Origin: Desmodesmus armatus
Taxonomy: Eukaryota; Chlorophyta; Chlorophyceae; Sphaeropleales; Scenedesmaceae
NCBI GenBank assembly: GCA_007449985.2
Contig: VIIQ02000698.1
Span: 7,501-71,500 of the forward strand
DNA: 64,000 bases
Direction: 5' to 3'
Made by a program: the position numbers and the translations under genes. Each line of letters begins with the position of its first letter. Position 1 is the stretch's first letter. The notes below the pieces were generated by a model, which saw only the letters and a list, made by a program, of their open reading frames with translations, did not search any database and was not told the origin of the DNA. Positions 21,037 through 33,237 of this stretch are shown here, one piece after another.

Positions 21037-23227
21037 TGGCTCGTAGCCACTGCTGCTGTTGGCCTGGCAAAGGAGCGGGTCCTGCTGTTGTTGATGAGGC
21101 AGCTGCTCCTCCTGCTTCTGCTGCTGCGACAACTGCTGCTGGCCTGGCTGCTGCTCATGCTGCCCCTCAACCTGCTGCTGCAGGTCCTGAGAGGTGGTTT
21201 GCTGTGGCATGTGGGTCTTCAGCACTGCCAGGCACTCATTCAGCCATGCAGTCGGCGGCACCTGCAGGCACAGTGCACAAGCAGCTCAGGTGCGCCTGAC
21301 CAGCTCAAACTGCGCCTCCTCGGAATCCAAAAGCAAAGTCAAACACACAGCCCCATGCCTCAACTACTGACTGCCCCCCCCCCCCCCCCGCCCGGCAACA
21401 AAGCATGCAGCACCCCTGCAAGAGATTTGATCAACAGATCCACACTGCTAAAAAACAGAAACACACGTCAAAACCTCCCAGTGCTGCTTGCAGTCCCCTC
21501 TCCCCTCACCTGTTTCAGGTGTGCACATGCAGTGAGGCACATCACCCAGTGCCTTGGCTGTGTGTGCTGCCACTGCTCCCGCCCAACCTGCCGCAGCAGG
21601 CACTCCTGTAGCCAGCTGCTGGGGGGCACCGCCTGCAGCTGTGACAGGCCCCACAGCGTGGTGGCAACCTCCCTGGGCTTGAGGTCACCAAAGTGTGACT
21701 GCAGCCGGATCAGCAGGAAGCTCAGCAGCTCAGAGGAGGGGCGCACTTGCAGGACCGCAAGTGCCCACATAGCGTTGGCGACGTCCTGCGGGCAACAGGG
21801 CAGCAGCAGCAGCAGCAAAGGGTGGCGGGGCATGAGAAGTCGGCACAGCGGGATGCAGAGCGTGTATGCATCCGGCAGGATGCTTGTATGGCGGCGTATT
21901 TTGCTAGGAATGAGTCAGATAAACACTAACCAAGCTCTGAGCAACATCGAACTTGCGTGATGCAATGCGCTACTAGCAGTGGCCTTCCAGCTTCCTAAGT
22001 GTTGGCCAGTCTGTAAGGACCTGTCTGTTCAGAAAACACACACATCCACGTTGCGCCTGGTCTGTGGTACATCTCCAACTGTCTGTAGAAACACTCACAT
22101 GACCCAGCCCTATGGAGCTCAGATGAGCAGTGTGACCACGGCATGCTTACCTGTGGGCCACTGCTGGGCAGTGTGCGATGCAGCGCCGACACCAGCTCCT
22201 GCACAAAGCGGCTGTGACTCAACCTGCCTGCTGACTGCTGAGGCAGCGGCGGCTGCTGCCACTGCTGCTGCGGCCCCCATTGCTGCTGCTGCTGCTGTCC
22301 CCACTGCTGCTGCGGCTGCTGCTGAGGGTGCCAGCTGCTCTGTTGCTGCCCCACAGCAGCAGCTGCCAGCCTGCTGCGAGTGCTGGTCGCAAGCGCCCAC
22401 ATGATGTTTGACACATCCCTGCAGTTGGCGCCATGCAAGCGGCTCAAGACCTGCTGCTGCCACTCCATTGCCCAAGACCGGGGGCTGCAACTGACCTCCT
22501 CACCCTCGCTGCCTCCTGTGCTGCTGCTAGGGCCCCAGCTGCTGGTGCTGTGTAGGGGTGCAGGGTGGCTGAGGGTCCCATGACCGTCCTGCTGCATGCT
22601 GTTGGTGCTGAGACCTGCGCTAAGACCTGTGGATAGGTTTGCTGTTGGAAGCAATAGGCACTCGCTGACTCCATCCTGCACCCCCAGCTTTGCAAGCGCC
22701 CATGCCATGTTGGCAAGCTGCCGCGGCTCAGCACACTGCAGCAGCGGCTGCGACGTGGCCAGCAGCTGCCGCACAAACGGCTGCCAGTTGACTGGACGTG
22801 TGCTGGGGGGCCCTGGCAAATGAGCCAGCTTCACTAGCAGAGCGGACAGGTGTATGGGGTTGAGGCAGGGGGCTTGCTGTGCGAACAGCACTGCAGCATC
22901 GTGCCAGCTGCTGCAGTGCTTGATCCTGCGTGTGAGGGCTGCTGGGTTGAGTTCACACAGCGGGTGAGGGAGCAGTGCCTCTGGCTGCAGGGGCTGCTGC
23001 TGCCGCCGCTTGACGAGCTGCTGCAAGTCTGGGTGCAGGGAGGAGAGGGAGAGCAAGGGGATGCTGTCCTGCTCCTGCCAGGGGGCCTGCTTGAGCTGCG
23101 GGCGCTGCAGAAGCCGTGAATGCTTCTGTCGTGACGAGAGGACAGGCCTCTGCAGTAGCTGACCCAGCTGTGCTGCTGCGGCTGGTGGCCCCAACGAGCC
23201 CTGCCCCTGCCCCAGCTGGCGCTGCAT
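19464..23227 (-). CDS. Octotricopeptide-repeat (OPR) protein
   Basis: Five phase-0 exons (23227-22151, 21785-21510, 21261-20770, 20489-20379, 20111-19464) give 867 residues. The repeat signature recurs: RQLANMAWALAKLGV, DVSNIMWALATST, DVANAMWALAVLQV, REVATTLWGLSQLQ, FANTVWALATLRV, ELTNCMWGLQV and GLADILAAQV, each with a helix and a following PPxxW-like turn (VPPSSWLQECL, VPPTAWLNECL). OPR proteins are alpha-solenoids that bind specific organelle RNAs and control chloroplast or mitochondrial transcript stability or translation. The N-terminus is rich in Arg, Gln, Ser and Ala with almost no acids, as in a transit peptide. Low-complexity Gln and Ser inserts from CAG repeats interrupt the solenoid. 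A RAP domain is not evident. The target RNA cannot be inferred. Confidence 0.85.
20256..20455 (-). repeat. Tandem partial duplication of an OPR exon with its donor
   Basis: The 3' part of exon 4 with its splice donor (20379-20455) is repeated with changes at 20256-20330. Both copies share the CTGTGCTGCAAGGATATC core on the + strand and encode HHMGGFTPQGLADILAAQ and YHMGGCTPTGMDDILAAQ. The interval between is open in the same frame, and the two donors are 123 bp (41 codons) apart. Splicing at the distal donor would add 41 residues without changing frame. Confidence 0.7.
20960..21055 (-). repeat. CTG/CAG microsatellite coding poly-Ser in the OPR gene
   Basis: Two (GCT)n blocks within exon 3 code on the minus strand for two serine runs separated by SGYQPN, with SGYEPN just before the first. 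The near-identical units suggest local duplication as well as slippage. They would form a flexible linker between OPR blocks. Confidence 0.8.
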
Positions 23228-24956
23228 TGCCTGATGTGCGTGGCAATCTTGATGGTGCAGAGTTTGTGCACAACACTATGTGCACAACACTGGTTGAAAG
23301 AAAGTAGTTCAAAAATGGACTTCTGCAGTCTGTCTGCAAGGGAGGAGGACCAAGCTTGCACAGGACAAGATCTCCCAGTCTGCTGCTGTGGGGGCGCTAA
23401 CAGCGTCACAAAAGTGCAGGCACGCTCCTATCTACCGTGTACACAACAGAGCTGGGTGTTGATCACGAATGCGCCTTGTAGGGGTCCCTTCCGTTGCCAT
23501 GTCGTAAAGTTGTCACATTCAGTTGCGGGACCCGAGATCCTGCCCCAGTGATGGTGAGAATGATTGAGTGGATACAAACCACAGGCATTTGCAAGTATCC
23601 TCCACCCAGGACCGCAGATCTCGGTCGATAGTTGCCAGGCTGGCAAAGGCAGGCATCAGTCTGACTCTGGCCTATGCAGGCCAGACTGTCAATCAGGGCG
23701 AAGCTGGTGCCAACGTTCGTTGTACATACCAACACCGTTCTGCCACAGGAAACAAGTGAGCATTACCCATGGGCACCAGCCCAGACACAGATGCCTTGTG
23801 CAGTGCAACTTGCACTGTGCAAGGCTTGCACGACAGGCACGCCAAGGCCCCTACCAGCCTGGCACTTGAGCTGTGCTGCACGCATGGATAGCTTGAGATG
23901 CTGAGACATGTTTCAGTCTCAACCACAACCAAAGCAAAGACCAGCCTAACCAGACAAACAAACAAACAAACATCACACCGAACAGCAGCGCTGTTGCAGC
24001 GAACTGCAGACTGACATGGCTGGCCAAGCTAGGGCTTGGAGGCAGCAGCTCTGCATCCAGGAACGGCCCACAAAAGCCAGCCACGATACTGCCAGGCGCT
24101 CATGCCTGTGCAAACCTGCCGTCCAAAGCGCACTGTGCAGGGATAGACATGCTGACAGACGGGGCATCACCATCGCTCTGTGACGGCCACCAACAATGCG
24201 CTGGCACAACCCAAAATGTGCGTCCGATTGTATGCTGGCTTCCCAACATGGAGTTATTGCACAGCCCACATCCTCACGCTGCCTGGCCAACGCCCCAAAG
24301 CCCAGGGAGCTAGTATCCGCCCACAAAGGCAGCACAGACATTGACACATATACACTCAGCCTCTCATACTCTTCGTTTGCAGTGGGGGCCACACCAGCGG
24401 CAAACTAGACGACCTGTCTGCAGGACAACAGCCCAAGTTGCACAGCCTGCAGCTGACACCACACCTGAGCACACATACTGACACACTCCACGACCCTCAA
24501 TGCACACGTTGCCCTGACGCTGGTGCCTCCTGCATCATTGCATGGCAAAGGCACTGCCCCAGGATCACATATTGAGGACACAGCCCCATGGCAGGGACAC
24601 AGTCGACACGCAAGTGAATGGACAGGGGCCACACACTCCCTGCTGACACACGCTGAGTGTTGTGTGCCATTAACCCTCTGCCCTTGCTGCAGGCGCTGCC
24701 TGATTGAGTGGGCTGCAGCATGGAAGATACTGCATGCCGTGCACACCAGGTACCCTCAAACATGCTGTAAACAATCAATGCCTGCTGCCACAGCGCATGT
24801 GTGCTTGCACCCACAAGTCACTGCCCCTGCGCGCATCAACCAAGAGATTGTCCGAAGTGTATACACAGCCACTACATACTTTATTGTGATCACAAAAAAC
24901 CCAAAAGATGCAAGCAGCAACCAACAACCTCAACAGCAACAACTCAACCCCCTGAC
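23228..24956. other. Intergenic, no gene recognised
   Basis: About 1.7 kb between the OPR start and the thioesterase stop, both minus strand. It should contain the OPR promoter/5' UTR and the thioesterase 3' UTR. Frames up to 220 codons on the + strand (24523-25185) overlap the thioesterase exon and look like antisense shadows. No repeat or RNA gene was recognised. Confidence 0.5.
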
Positions 24957-26416
24957 TCACGCCAGCACCTGCTGCGGCCCGCTGCTGCTGCTGGCCTTCG
25001 GCCACTGGAACAGCCCCGCCAGCTGCTTGCCAATGTTGGGCGCCACAAATAGCGCCCTCCCCGTCGCAAACGTGCCCTTCGCCCCATTGCTGACAGTCGC
25101 CTTCATCCAAACCTTACGCGGCTCTACACTCTCCAGTTCGGCCGTCACCAGCAGCACCGTCCCCGAGGGAATCTTCTTCTTGTAATCGAGCTCCAGCCGC
25201 GCCGTCAGGCCTGGCAGGGTGGCGCCCAGGTTGCCTGTCGTGAGCAGGGCTGTGTAGAGGCCGCCAAAGGTCTCATCAACAATGGCTGCTGTGAGCCCGC
25301 CGTGGACGGTGGAGGGGTAGCCGCATACATCCCTGAGGCAGCAGCAGATAAATGCCACTGGTGAGACGCAACGCATGCATGACAGGCATATGTTCACAGT
25401 TGCAGCCTATCGATACTGCACCTGTGCATGCGATGCATCGTCACTTCGCTGAGCTGCTGCTGAGATTGCTGCTGCTGTGGACTCACAGCGCCCTGCACAA
25501 GGCTACTGGTATGCCCTGATCAGGGACCGCCGAATGTCTCTTGCATAGTCAAACTCCATGTGAGCAACAGCTATGCACCACCGGCTGTGTGCTCTCAACC
25601 AAACCGGCCCCGCCCAGCATGGCCACTCACTTGCCCAGCATGACCACACTGTAGAACTTGCGCTCCTCTGGGTGATAGAAGCAGCGGAACTCCCGCACCT
25701 GGTCGCTCTTGCGCATTGTTTCAAACTGCAGCACACAACAATAGTGATGTTTAAGGCCGTCTGCTTGTGGGCTGTTGCAGCTGGCCCACTGCTGTGTGTG
25801 GCCCCTGGCGCTGCAGGTGCTCTGCCGCTCAGTATGTTGGTTAGGCGTCACGCTGAGGCTAATCTGTGGTTGTATGCTGGTTGGCAGCGTGCTGCCACGC
25901 AACCTGAACAGCAGTCCCTGCTGAACACATCGCACTGGTGCCCTCACAACAGTCCAGCAGTGCTGCTGTCACACCTCCAGCCCCAGAAAGACAGCTGCAA
26001 CTCACCAGGTGGTCGTCCTCTGTCAGCAGCTGCCCCACTGGATGCTTGCGCAGCATCTGCCCTGGCACCAGCATCTCCCGCATGCCAGGCTGCGCTGCTA
26101 GCTCCTGCACCCACGGTATCTCTGCTGTCTCGAACGCAACTGCCTCATTTTCATCCCGCCAGTGCCACGCGGCTGTTGCTGCGCTGCCACTGACAACTCC
26201 TGCCACCAGGCGGCCGCCCCAGGGGTTCCTAGCCAGGTTCAGCACTAGCTGGCCTGCTGCTCCTACACCTCCTAAAGCTGCTGACGTCACTCCCCTTCTG
26301 AGGAACTCTGCGTGTCGAACACGGTCCTGAGCAGTGCCCTGTCTGTTGCCACTGCCGAAGCCACGGCCTTGACCCCAGGCGCTCCTGAAGTTGCGCAGAA
26401 AGCTTCTGCCGAACAT
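24957..26416 (-). CDS. Hotdog-fold (4HBT/THEM4-like) thioesterase
   Basis: Three exons (26416-26006, 25725-25631, 25332-24957) join in phase to 293 residues. The N-terminus MFGRSFLRNFRSAWGQGRGF is rich in Arg, Ser and Phe without acids, a likely mitochondrial or plastid presequence. The linker has REFRCFYHPEERKFYSVVML. The hotdog domain starts DVCGYPSTVHGGLTAAIVDE, where HGG and the DE pair match the substrate-binding helix of the PaaI/THEM4 group. It continues with LELDYKKKIPSGTVLLVTAE and ends GRALFVAPN. Such enzymes hydrolyse acyl-CoA thioesters; the chain-length preference is unknown. It is divergent from the FKBP gene, sharing a 614-bp upstream interval. Confidence 0.87.
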
Positions 26417-27030
26417 GGTGCTGAACTACCAGACCTATATTAGTACTAAAATAGATGAGGGCAGCTGCTGAGGACTACTGCTGCTGAAAGGACCGCTGCT
26501 GGCAGGCAGCTAGCTGGAGGGCAGCTACTGTTGCAGCAGCACCCAAGCTGAAGCAACGACTCTCAAGGTGCGCAACGCTTTCTACACCTGTTGGACGATA
26601 GAACTTGTTGAAAGCAGGGTTGCTGAATGATTACCAAGTGCTGACGATGTGATACTGATGTGTGATTTTGCAGCAGCGCGTGTAAGCACAGGCCAATGAC
26701 TCTATGAGTACCGTACGCACATGTACATCGTGATGGGGCTGACCAATAGACGAGTGGCCGGTGCGGCAGGTGGCAACGACAATGAGGGTCACACAACTTG
26801 TTGGGCACAGGGACCATCATAGCGTCCCATGCCCCTCAGCTATTGCTGTCTGCATGCCCGTGACTCTTTGCATTTGCACAACTCACCATCACACCACACC
26901 ATGCAATTGAACCGTGTCACCCCCAGTGGGGTCACCACCAGGCAGGCAGTGAAAGGTGGGTCCATCCTCCAGTGACTGCTGTGTGGATCTAATTGCAGAG
27001 TGTTGTTCAAGACTTAACCCCTGTACAACA
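26417..27030. promoter_or_regulatory. Shared upstream region, thioesterase and FKBP
   Basis: A 614-bp divergent intergenic interval between two genes that both appear organelle-targeted. No clear TATA box or palindromic operator is evident. Short C/A-rich stretches occur near 26890-26930. Whether the two genes share control is unknown. Confidence 0.4.
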
Positions 27031-29785
27031 ATGCCTGCAGGTTGCACCCCAGCAGCACCTCACAGGCTCCACACTGCACAGCGCTGCCCCGTCCTCAGGC
27101 AAGCAGCTGACAATGATGCACCATCAGCACCTTCTGCACAGCAACCAGCAACACCAGCAGCTACCGCAGTGACGGACCAACCGGAGCAGCAGCGCAGCAG
27201 CACCAGCAGCAGTCCCAGCAGTAGTGCCACCAGCAGTATGGATGGCACCACCAAGCGCAAGGCACGCGTTGCTGACAGCACAGACCCTGTTGCCTCCTGG
27301 ATGTCACGGAGATTCGGGTAAGAGCAGAGCTGCTCTGGCCAAGCATGAGGCCTGGGCAGTTGGCATTGTACCTTGAAGGGGCTGGCAAGGAGGTGTGCCC
27401 GTGTGTGTGTGTGGGGGGGGGGGATTTGTGTGTTTGGGGGGCGGCGCACATAGCAGTACTGGGAGATGAATTGGGTGTTCAAGACACTACCCTCCACTAC
27501 CAGCAGGAGGGCTCAAACAGTGGGCGTGTTGGGGAGGCACCAGTCAGTAGGGGGCGCCATGCCAGCTGAGAATGGGTTATAATCAGAGATTTCAAACAGC
27601 AAAACGTGTGCTGCGGCAGCACTATCAGCAACAGCAATGTATTGGCGTGAACCCTGTCTACAAGATGACACACAGCCCAGCAGCTTATGCGGCCTGTTTT
27701 TGGGGTGTGACTTGCTGACATGCAGAGCTGGCACTGCTTTATTAGTGCGTTTGGTTGCAATCAGCACGGCACACATCATAGAGCGCGCACCCTCACTTTG
27801 GTGTATGTCAGGCGCGTAGTCTGGGCAGCTGCAGGTACTCATTTAGCTCGCACCTGGTAGGGCTGGAGGGCTTTGTGAACTGGGTACTGTTGACTTCAGC
27901 AAACAGCTGTCTTGAGTGTTGTAAAGGACTGGTTGCATTTAAAGGCGATTGCGGTGTGGTGTGTGCTGTCTGCTGCAGGCTGGGTGGTGGTCTGGCCTGG
28001 CTGGGCATACTGGCTGTGGGCAGCATTGGCGAGCAGATCAAGACGCGGCTGGAGGTAGCAGCAGAAGAGGCGGCAACGCAAGATGTGACGGAAGTCAAGG
28101 AGGTGCGGCAGCCCTCCTAAACTTGAGTGTGCTGCTGACCAGGGGCAGTGACACTAGTTTGGTACACTAGTTACTGTTACACTAGGCTAGTTTATGTGCA
28201 CCCCTGCTGCATACTTTAGGGTGAATACGCTGTGCCTGGCCTGTTTTGATATCTGGGTGGCATTTTTAAGCAGTGGTTTCTGACGTGTGAGGCATGATTA
28301 CAGCATGATGTCAATACTATGCTTGTTGGGCAGGTGCTGCCACTGCTGATGCCCTCGGAGGTCCCTTGATGACACGGCAACTGGCTAGGATGGGGGGTGT
28401 TATGTCCCAATGTCCCCTCGCTATGTGCGACTAGCCCAGCTGTCTGTGCAACCACAGCGAACCCACAATGTTACACGACACATCCGCCAGAAATTTAGCT
28501 GTCGCTTGTGTCGCGCCTTGTGCTGCTTTGGTGTATCGCCACAGGTTGAGTTGCCGTCAGGGGTGCGGTACACAGACCTGCGGGTTGGTGGGGGGCAGCG
28601 GCCCATCAAGGGCTACCTAGTGGTGGTGGACTATGTGTGAGTGGCCTACTTGCACGACATAAGGCTGCCATCACCTGCATAACAGATAGCGCCTGCACGT
28701 GTTGGTGCCTCCGCATGGCTGAGTAGCTTTTGAGGGGTGCATGTTGCACACCAACTCAAGATAATAACAGCATTCACAGCACAACCGCATCTTGCCTCCG
28801 ACTCACTGTGGTGCTGTACTGTACATGTCTACGTTCATGCAGGGCCCGTGCCAACGGTGAGGTGTTTGAGAGCACCAAGGCACGGGGCAAACCCATTGTG
28901 TACCTCTACGGCAGCAGACCCTTCACAGGGGGCATCTGTGCAGGTAAGGCGCCCTCTTGCTGCTTGAGGGATTATTGCAGCAGCGTAGTGCCCCAGCCAG
29001 AGAGGTTGCTGCAAATCGGCTGCTCCACGCAGTGCCTAGCACCACCTGAATGTACGTATTACTCATTGTATCTATCGCTAGTATAACTGCCACACACTCC
29101 AACATGTGGGGCAATCGTGGGCTGGTGGGCCAGGCGACAATGAGGCCGACCCTGCGTGCGACAACACGTGCCTGTGAGTAGCTACCCACCCAGCTAACTG
29201 ACTGCCCACTCTCCCTACTCACCTGCTGCCCTTCACCTTCCCTCCCTACGCATACCCCCAACTTGCTGGCTCCACTACCCAGTTCACTGAACACACGGTG
29301 TCGGTCATGGCCTGTGGCTTCAGCCTGACTCACTTGCAGCATGCTCATGCACTGTTAGTTGCCCGTGCCCCTCCTCCTCCCTCCCGCCATAGGCTGCTCA
29401 CCTTACCTCCTGCCCTGCCACCCCCCTGCTGCCCTGTCTAGGTGTTGAGGAGGCCATGGCCTTACTGTCTCTGTTGTTGACTCAGTTCATGCACTGTCAC
29501 TTGTGCCTGACCTAACCACCCACCCTCCCACCAACATGCTGCCCTCCCTCCCCCCTGCCATCCCCCTCCCTTGCTGCCCTTCTGTCCAGGTGTTGAGGAG
29601 GCCATGTCCAGCATGAGGGCAGGCGGCAAGCGTCGCATCACCGTGCCGCCCTCAGCAGGCTTTGGCGAGGCGGGCTCAGTGCTGCGGCCCACTGAGCATG
29701 TGCCTGAGAAGCAGGGCATCATACCAGGGGGGCAGAGCTAGAGTATGAAATCGATTTGAAGGTAGTCTCCATCCCTCCATCCTGA
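27031..29785 (+). CDS. Plastid FKBP17-like peptidyl-prolyl isomerase
   Basis: Five exons (27031-27317, 27979-28102, 28545-28636, 28843-28943, 29590-29785) give about 266 residues. An Ala/Ser/Pro-rich, acid-poor transit region is followed by a hydrophobic segment (LGGGLAWLGILAVGSIGEQI) then RLEVAAEE, the membrane-proximal arrangement of plant FKBP17 proteins. The FKBP domain has LPSGVRYTDLRVGGGQRPIK, YLVVVDYVARANGEVFEST, FTGGICAGVEEAMSSMRAGG and RRITVPPSAGFGE. It would catalyse prolyl cis-trans isomerisation or chaperone thylakoid proteins. A run of six Gs (29727-29732) breaks the frame; one extra G would continue into LEYEIDLKVVS and a stop at 29783-29785, as in homologues. The ATG at 27031 is the first in frame. 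A TGTAA lies about 175 nt downstream (29959-29963). Confidence 0.87.
29442..29611 (+). repeat. Duplicated 3' splice site and exon start in FKBP
   Basis: The sequence GTGTTGAGGAGGCCATG after a pyrimidine-rich tract occurs at 29442, after TAG, and again at the true exon 5 (29590, after CAG). The surrounding CCTCCC-rich tract and a CTCATGCACTGT-like motif are also partly repeated. The copies are 148 bp apart, so use of the upstream acceptor shifts the frame and meets a stop soon after. Confidence 0.65.
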
Positions 29786-30687
29786 AGTGTGTGGTTGATT
29801 TTGCACTGGGTTTGAGCTGGGTATGGTCTGCGTGTGAGTGTGTTAACGTTTTTAGAAACGTTTCTTGCTGTGGGTGATGGGTGCGGGTGTGCTTGGGTGT
29901 GTCACAAGTGTACACATGAGTGAGAGGTGGACACTACATCATGACCATGGCCAGTCCTGTAATGCTTTTGTGGCACCCTGTGAGAGCTGGCAGCTCTGCA
30001 GCAGCTGCTTGGCTCAGTTGAGCTACAGCATGCATGCTACACATAACCCATAGTGATGGCGATGCCTTGATTGACACAGCTCGCGGCTTTGAATCAAAGC
30101 GCTTCCAAACTCCGTTTCCGGATACAGTTGCTAGGAGGCCGGTACACGTTCTACATTTTCACAGCGGGGCGCTCCACTCCACATTTGAGGAGCTGGGTAG
30201 AAGACAAAGGGCAGACACATGGCTTGAGGAGACCTGCAGCAAGCCTGACAAACCGGACGGGTCAGCAACACACAGCGACATGGCAAGTGCACCTGGTAGA
30301 GGACATGCAAACAGTCATAGCTTGTGAATTGGGTTCAACCACAAAGCACACGGTTGTGTGTACAGGCATGGCCAGTCCAGTCCAAGGGGGCTTGTCAATA
30401 GCTATCACACTTTCCAAGAACTACAGGCTTGTCTGACTGGAGGTTTGTCATAACAAAATTGTGAACCTCTACGCAGCTGTTGTAGTACAACAGTTGCACA
30501 GTCCAAGCATCAACAAAGAGAATCACACTCCTGAGTGAACAGCAAACACGCGCACTTGATGATTTTGGTGGGGCACTTCAAGTCCCAGACAGATCTATCT
30601 ATCGCAGAATGCACATCGCGCAGGCACGTGCGAGTGCATGCTGACGTATCGTAGCATCACCACATAAGGCGAAAAGTTCAGATTGCA
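29786..30687. other. Intergenic, no gene recognised
   Basis: About 0.9 kb between tandem plus-strand genes: FKBP 3' UTR on the left, promoter and 5' UTR of the fasciclin gene on the right. Frames of 97-121 codons at 30034-30436 have no recognisable family and no splice support. Confidence 0.5.
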
Positions 30688-33237
30688 ATGCGCGGGAGCC
30701 TGCTCGTAGTGGTGTGGCTGATTGTGGGTGCTGCAGCTGCAACACTGCAGGACCCCTCCAAGGGCACAGCAGGCACACAGAATGCATGGGACATCTTCAA
30801 GAACAACAACCTAAAGATGTGGTAAGACCTGGAATGGCATGCGGCCTCCTGTTGCCCAAGGATGTCTGCTCCCCGCTGTTTGTCAGGCAGCAGGTGACTC
30901 ACCCACGGGCATGTAGGAGGATCAACCCAACATACTCAGTAGCTTCAAGCGTTTTGGCGCCCCCAAAGTGTCCTGAATGCTTTCAGTCACATGTCAGCAT
31001 AAGGCATTCGAAGTGCCACCTGTGCAACTGCAGGCCTGAGGTGTTGCGCATTGCTGGCGTGGACAGCGAGTTGCGTGCCGCCCCTGCCAGATATGCAGCA
31101 CTGATGTAAGTGTGCCAGACACCCGTGCGCACCTCTTTCCAAGCTGCTTTGCAACCTCACTGTAAAGCTTGAGGCACGCTGCAACCCTTCCATTCCTGCA
31201 TTGTCTTCCCGTGCATCCACACCTGTGCATGTCTGAAAAACATGTCGTGAAGAAAAACTCGTACCCTTTCTCACCCTGCAGACCAACTGACGCAGCTGTG
31301 GATACCTTCCTTAAGCAAATGGGCCTCACAATCACCAGCCTGGCAGCCCGCCCCCAGCTTGCCAAGCACCTGGTCAGGCAACACCTGGTGCTGGCCCTGC
31401 CACCAGATGCACAGCAAGCCCTTGTTGAGGGAAAGCTGTCATCCATACCAACGGCCGCGGCCGCAACAGCAGCTGAAGGGACCAACCAAGGCATCCTGAA
31501 AGTGGTGATGAGCGGTCAGGGGGGCAGTGAAGCCGGCAGTGGTGGCCAGCAGGAGCAGCAGCAGCAGCAGCGGCAGCTTCGTATCAGACGGGCAGGGTCA
31601 GACAGCTGCAGCCCTCAAGGTGGTGAGGCAGGACAGCAATAAGCTTGGCATCATCATTGACAAGGTGCTGATGTCAGGTCAGTGCGCTGAGCGCATTGGG
31701 TCAGCAAATGTTGAGCACCAGTTACAATGGTTATCGCTCATTGAGGCTGCGGCACCACCTCCTGCACTTGACTTGGTGACAAGGCCCAGTGCATTCAGCA
31801 GCAGGTCAAACCTTATACTGCGCTGCACGTGCACACGACTGTGTTCACAAACAGTCAATCAACAGCAAGAGTTGTGTAGCCAGCACCCCAGCACGCTGTG
31901 TGCACGTCTTGCTGCTGCTCAGGTCAATACTACCCCAACTTTGCAGCCCTGTGCAAGCAGAGAGCTGCGCAGGCAGGCGCAATGTGTGCCGTACTCACCA
32001 AGTCAGGCATCCTCAAGGACGCAAGCAGCCCAGCCTTTGCAAACACTGTCTTCATGCCTGGACCTAAAGCCTTCCAAAGGGCTGGCATTCAGCTGTCAGG
32101 CAGCACTAGCAGCCTCAGCCAGCAGCAGTTGACAGAGCTTGTGCAGTACCATGTTGTGCCAGGGGTGCATGCCTTCCCTGACGGCTTCCAGGCAGGGGGC
32201 TCCTATGCAACAATGTTGCCTGGGGCCAGTTTGAAGGTCGAGTATGACGGGTGAGCGAGATGCCCCAGCCCATCAAACACACTACTGACAGTGCTGCAAA
32301 GCCTCGTGTTTTGGCTGTCATCAATCATCATCCACAGGGTCACTCACTGATCACTCAGATCAGCTTTAGTCAAGTGCCACAGCAACAAGTCATCCGTGTC
32401 ATGTCCATACATGCCCTTTTGCTTCAGGCATACTGTGCCGTACAGCAGCAGTGCAGCTGCTTTTGGTGCAACTGCCAGCAGCGCTGGCAGCGCATGTCAT
32501 GCACACGCTGGGTAGACCTTCTGCTGCAATGTTATGCACTGTCGACCCTCTGCATCTTTGCGCCTGCAGGGACCTGAAACAAGCCGAGCAGTCTGAGAAC
32601 GGCACAGTGCAAGCCTACGTTGTGCCAGCAAGTGGTCAGCGGGTCCCTGTTGTTGTCCACAACATTTTTGTGGGGCAGGTGAGCAGCACTAGCTAGCGTA
32701 TATAGCATCTTTACAGCGGCATGTTTTGACCTGCGCTGCAGGCGTTTGTGCACCCGTGAGCCCTTCTCAAGCCATGAGGGGTGCCCTGTTCAACCTTGAG
32801 TGCTACACCCTTGAACACAGCAGGCATTTGTCATACCGCATGTCCTCATGCATCCGCTGACTTGTAACCAAGTTGGCTGCATGGGCATGTTGCGCACTCC
32901 CTGACCGGAACAGGAAACTACCTCAGCCTTATCTCAGTTTCCAAGTGTTCCTGCTACTGCATCGGTGCTGCCGTGTCTGCGTGTGCAGGGGGTTGTTCAG
33001 GGGATACCGGCTGTTCTGCTGCCGTCAGCCTTCAAGCCCACTCCCGCCGCAGTGCCGCCACAGACAGCTGCAGACAAGGGCCAGGAAGCAGCTAGCCCAG
33101 CTGGCAGTGGGCGACGGCTATTTGGAAGTGGCATTGACACTGTGCCCAACATTGTCGTGCCCTTCAATCAAGCAGAAACAGCGATAAGGAGCAAGACCAG
33201 GAGCATGTTCCGGGATGCAGAATTAGAGTGGGGCTGA
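30688..33237 (+). CDS. Secreted fasciclin (FAS1) domain protein
   Basis: Six exons start at 30688-30821 and continue at about 31034-31105, 31283-31678, 31922-32250, 32571-32679 and 32989-33237. MRGSLLVVVWLIVGAAAA is a signal peptide. A first FAS1-like unit covers NAWDIFKNNNLKM, PTDAAVDTFLKQMGLTI, QLAKHLVRQHLVLA and LGIIIDKVLMSG; the second covers YYPNFAALCKQ, NTVFMPGPKAFQRAG, LVQYHVVPGVHAF and VVVHNIFVGQ. FAS1 domains mediate adhesion in walls and extracellular matrix. The C-terminus is Pro/Ala-rich then basic, with no clear GPI signal. In exon 3 the frame changes between 31509 and 31600; removing one G from the six at 31519-31524 would restore it. A CAG/AGC run codes for serines nearby. TGTAA lies 108 nt after the stop (33345-33349). 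Confidence 0.8.

Noticed and set aside
21366..21390. Long C/G homopolymer runs (also near 17107, 27412, 38650, 40975 and 42053) as regulatory elements
   Set aside because: They occur in introns in both orientations relative to transcription and look like ordinary slippage tracts.
24523..25185. 220-codon plus-strand frame
   Set aside because: It is antisense to the conserved thioesterase exon and lacks a family match; its length follows from base composition.
25495..25500. A possible 6-nt microexon in the thioesterase gene
   Set aside because: The donor at 25630 leaves phase 2 and joins directly to the acceptor at 25332 in frame with the family sequence, so no microexon is needed.
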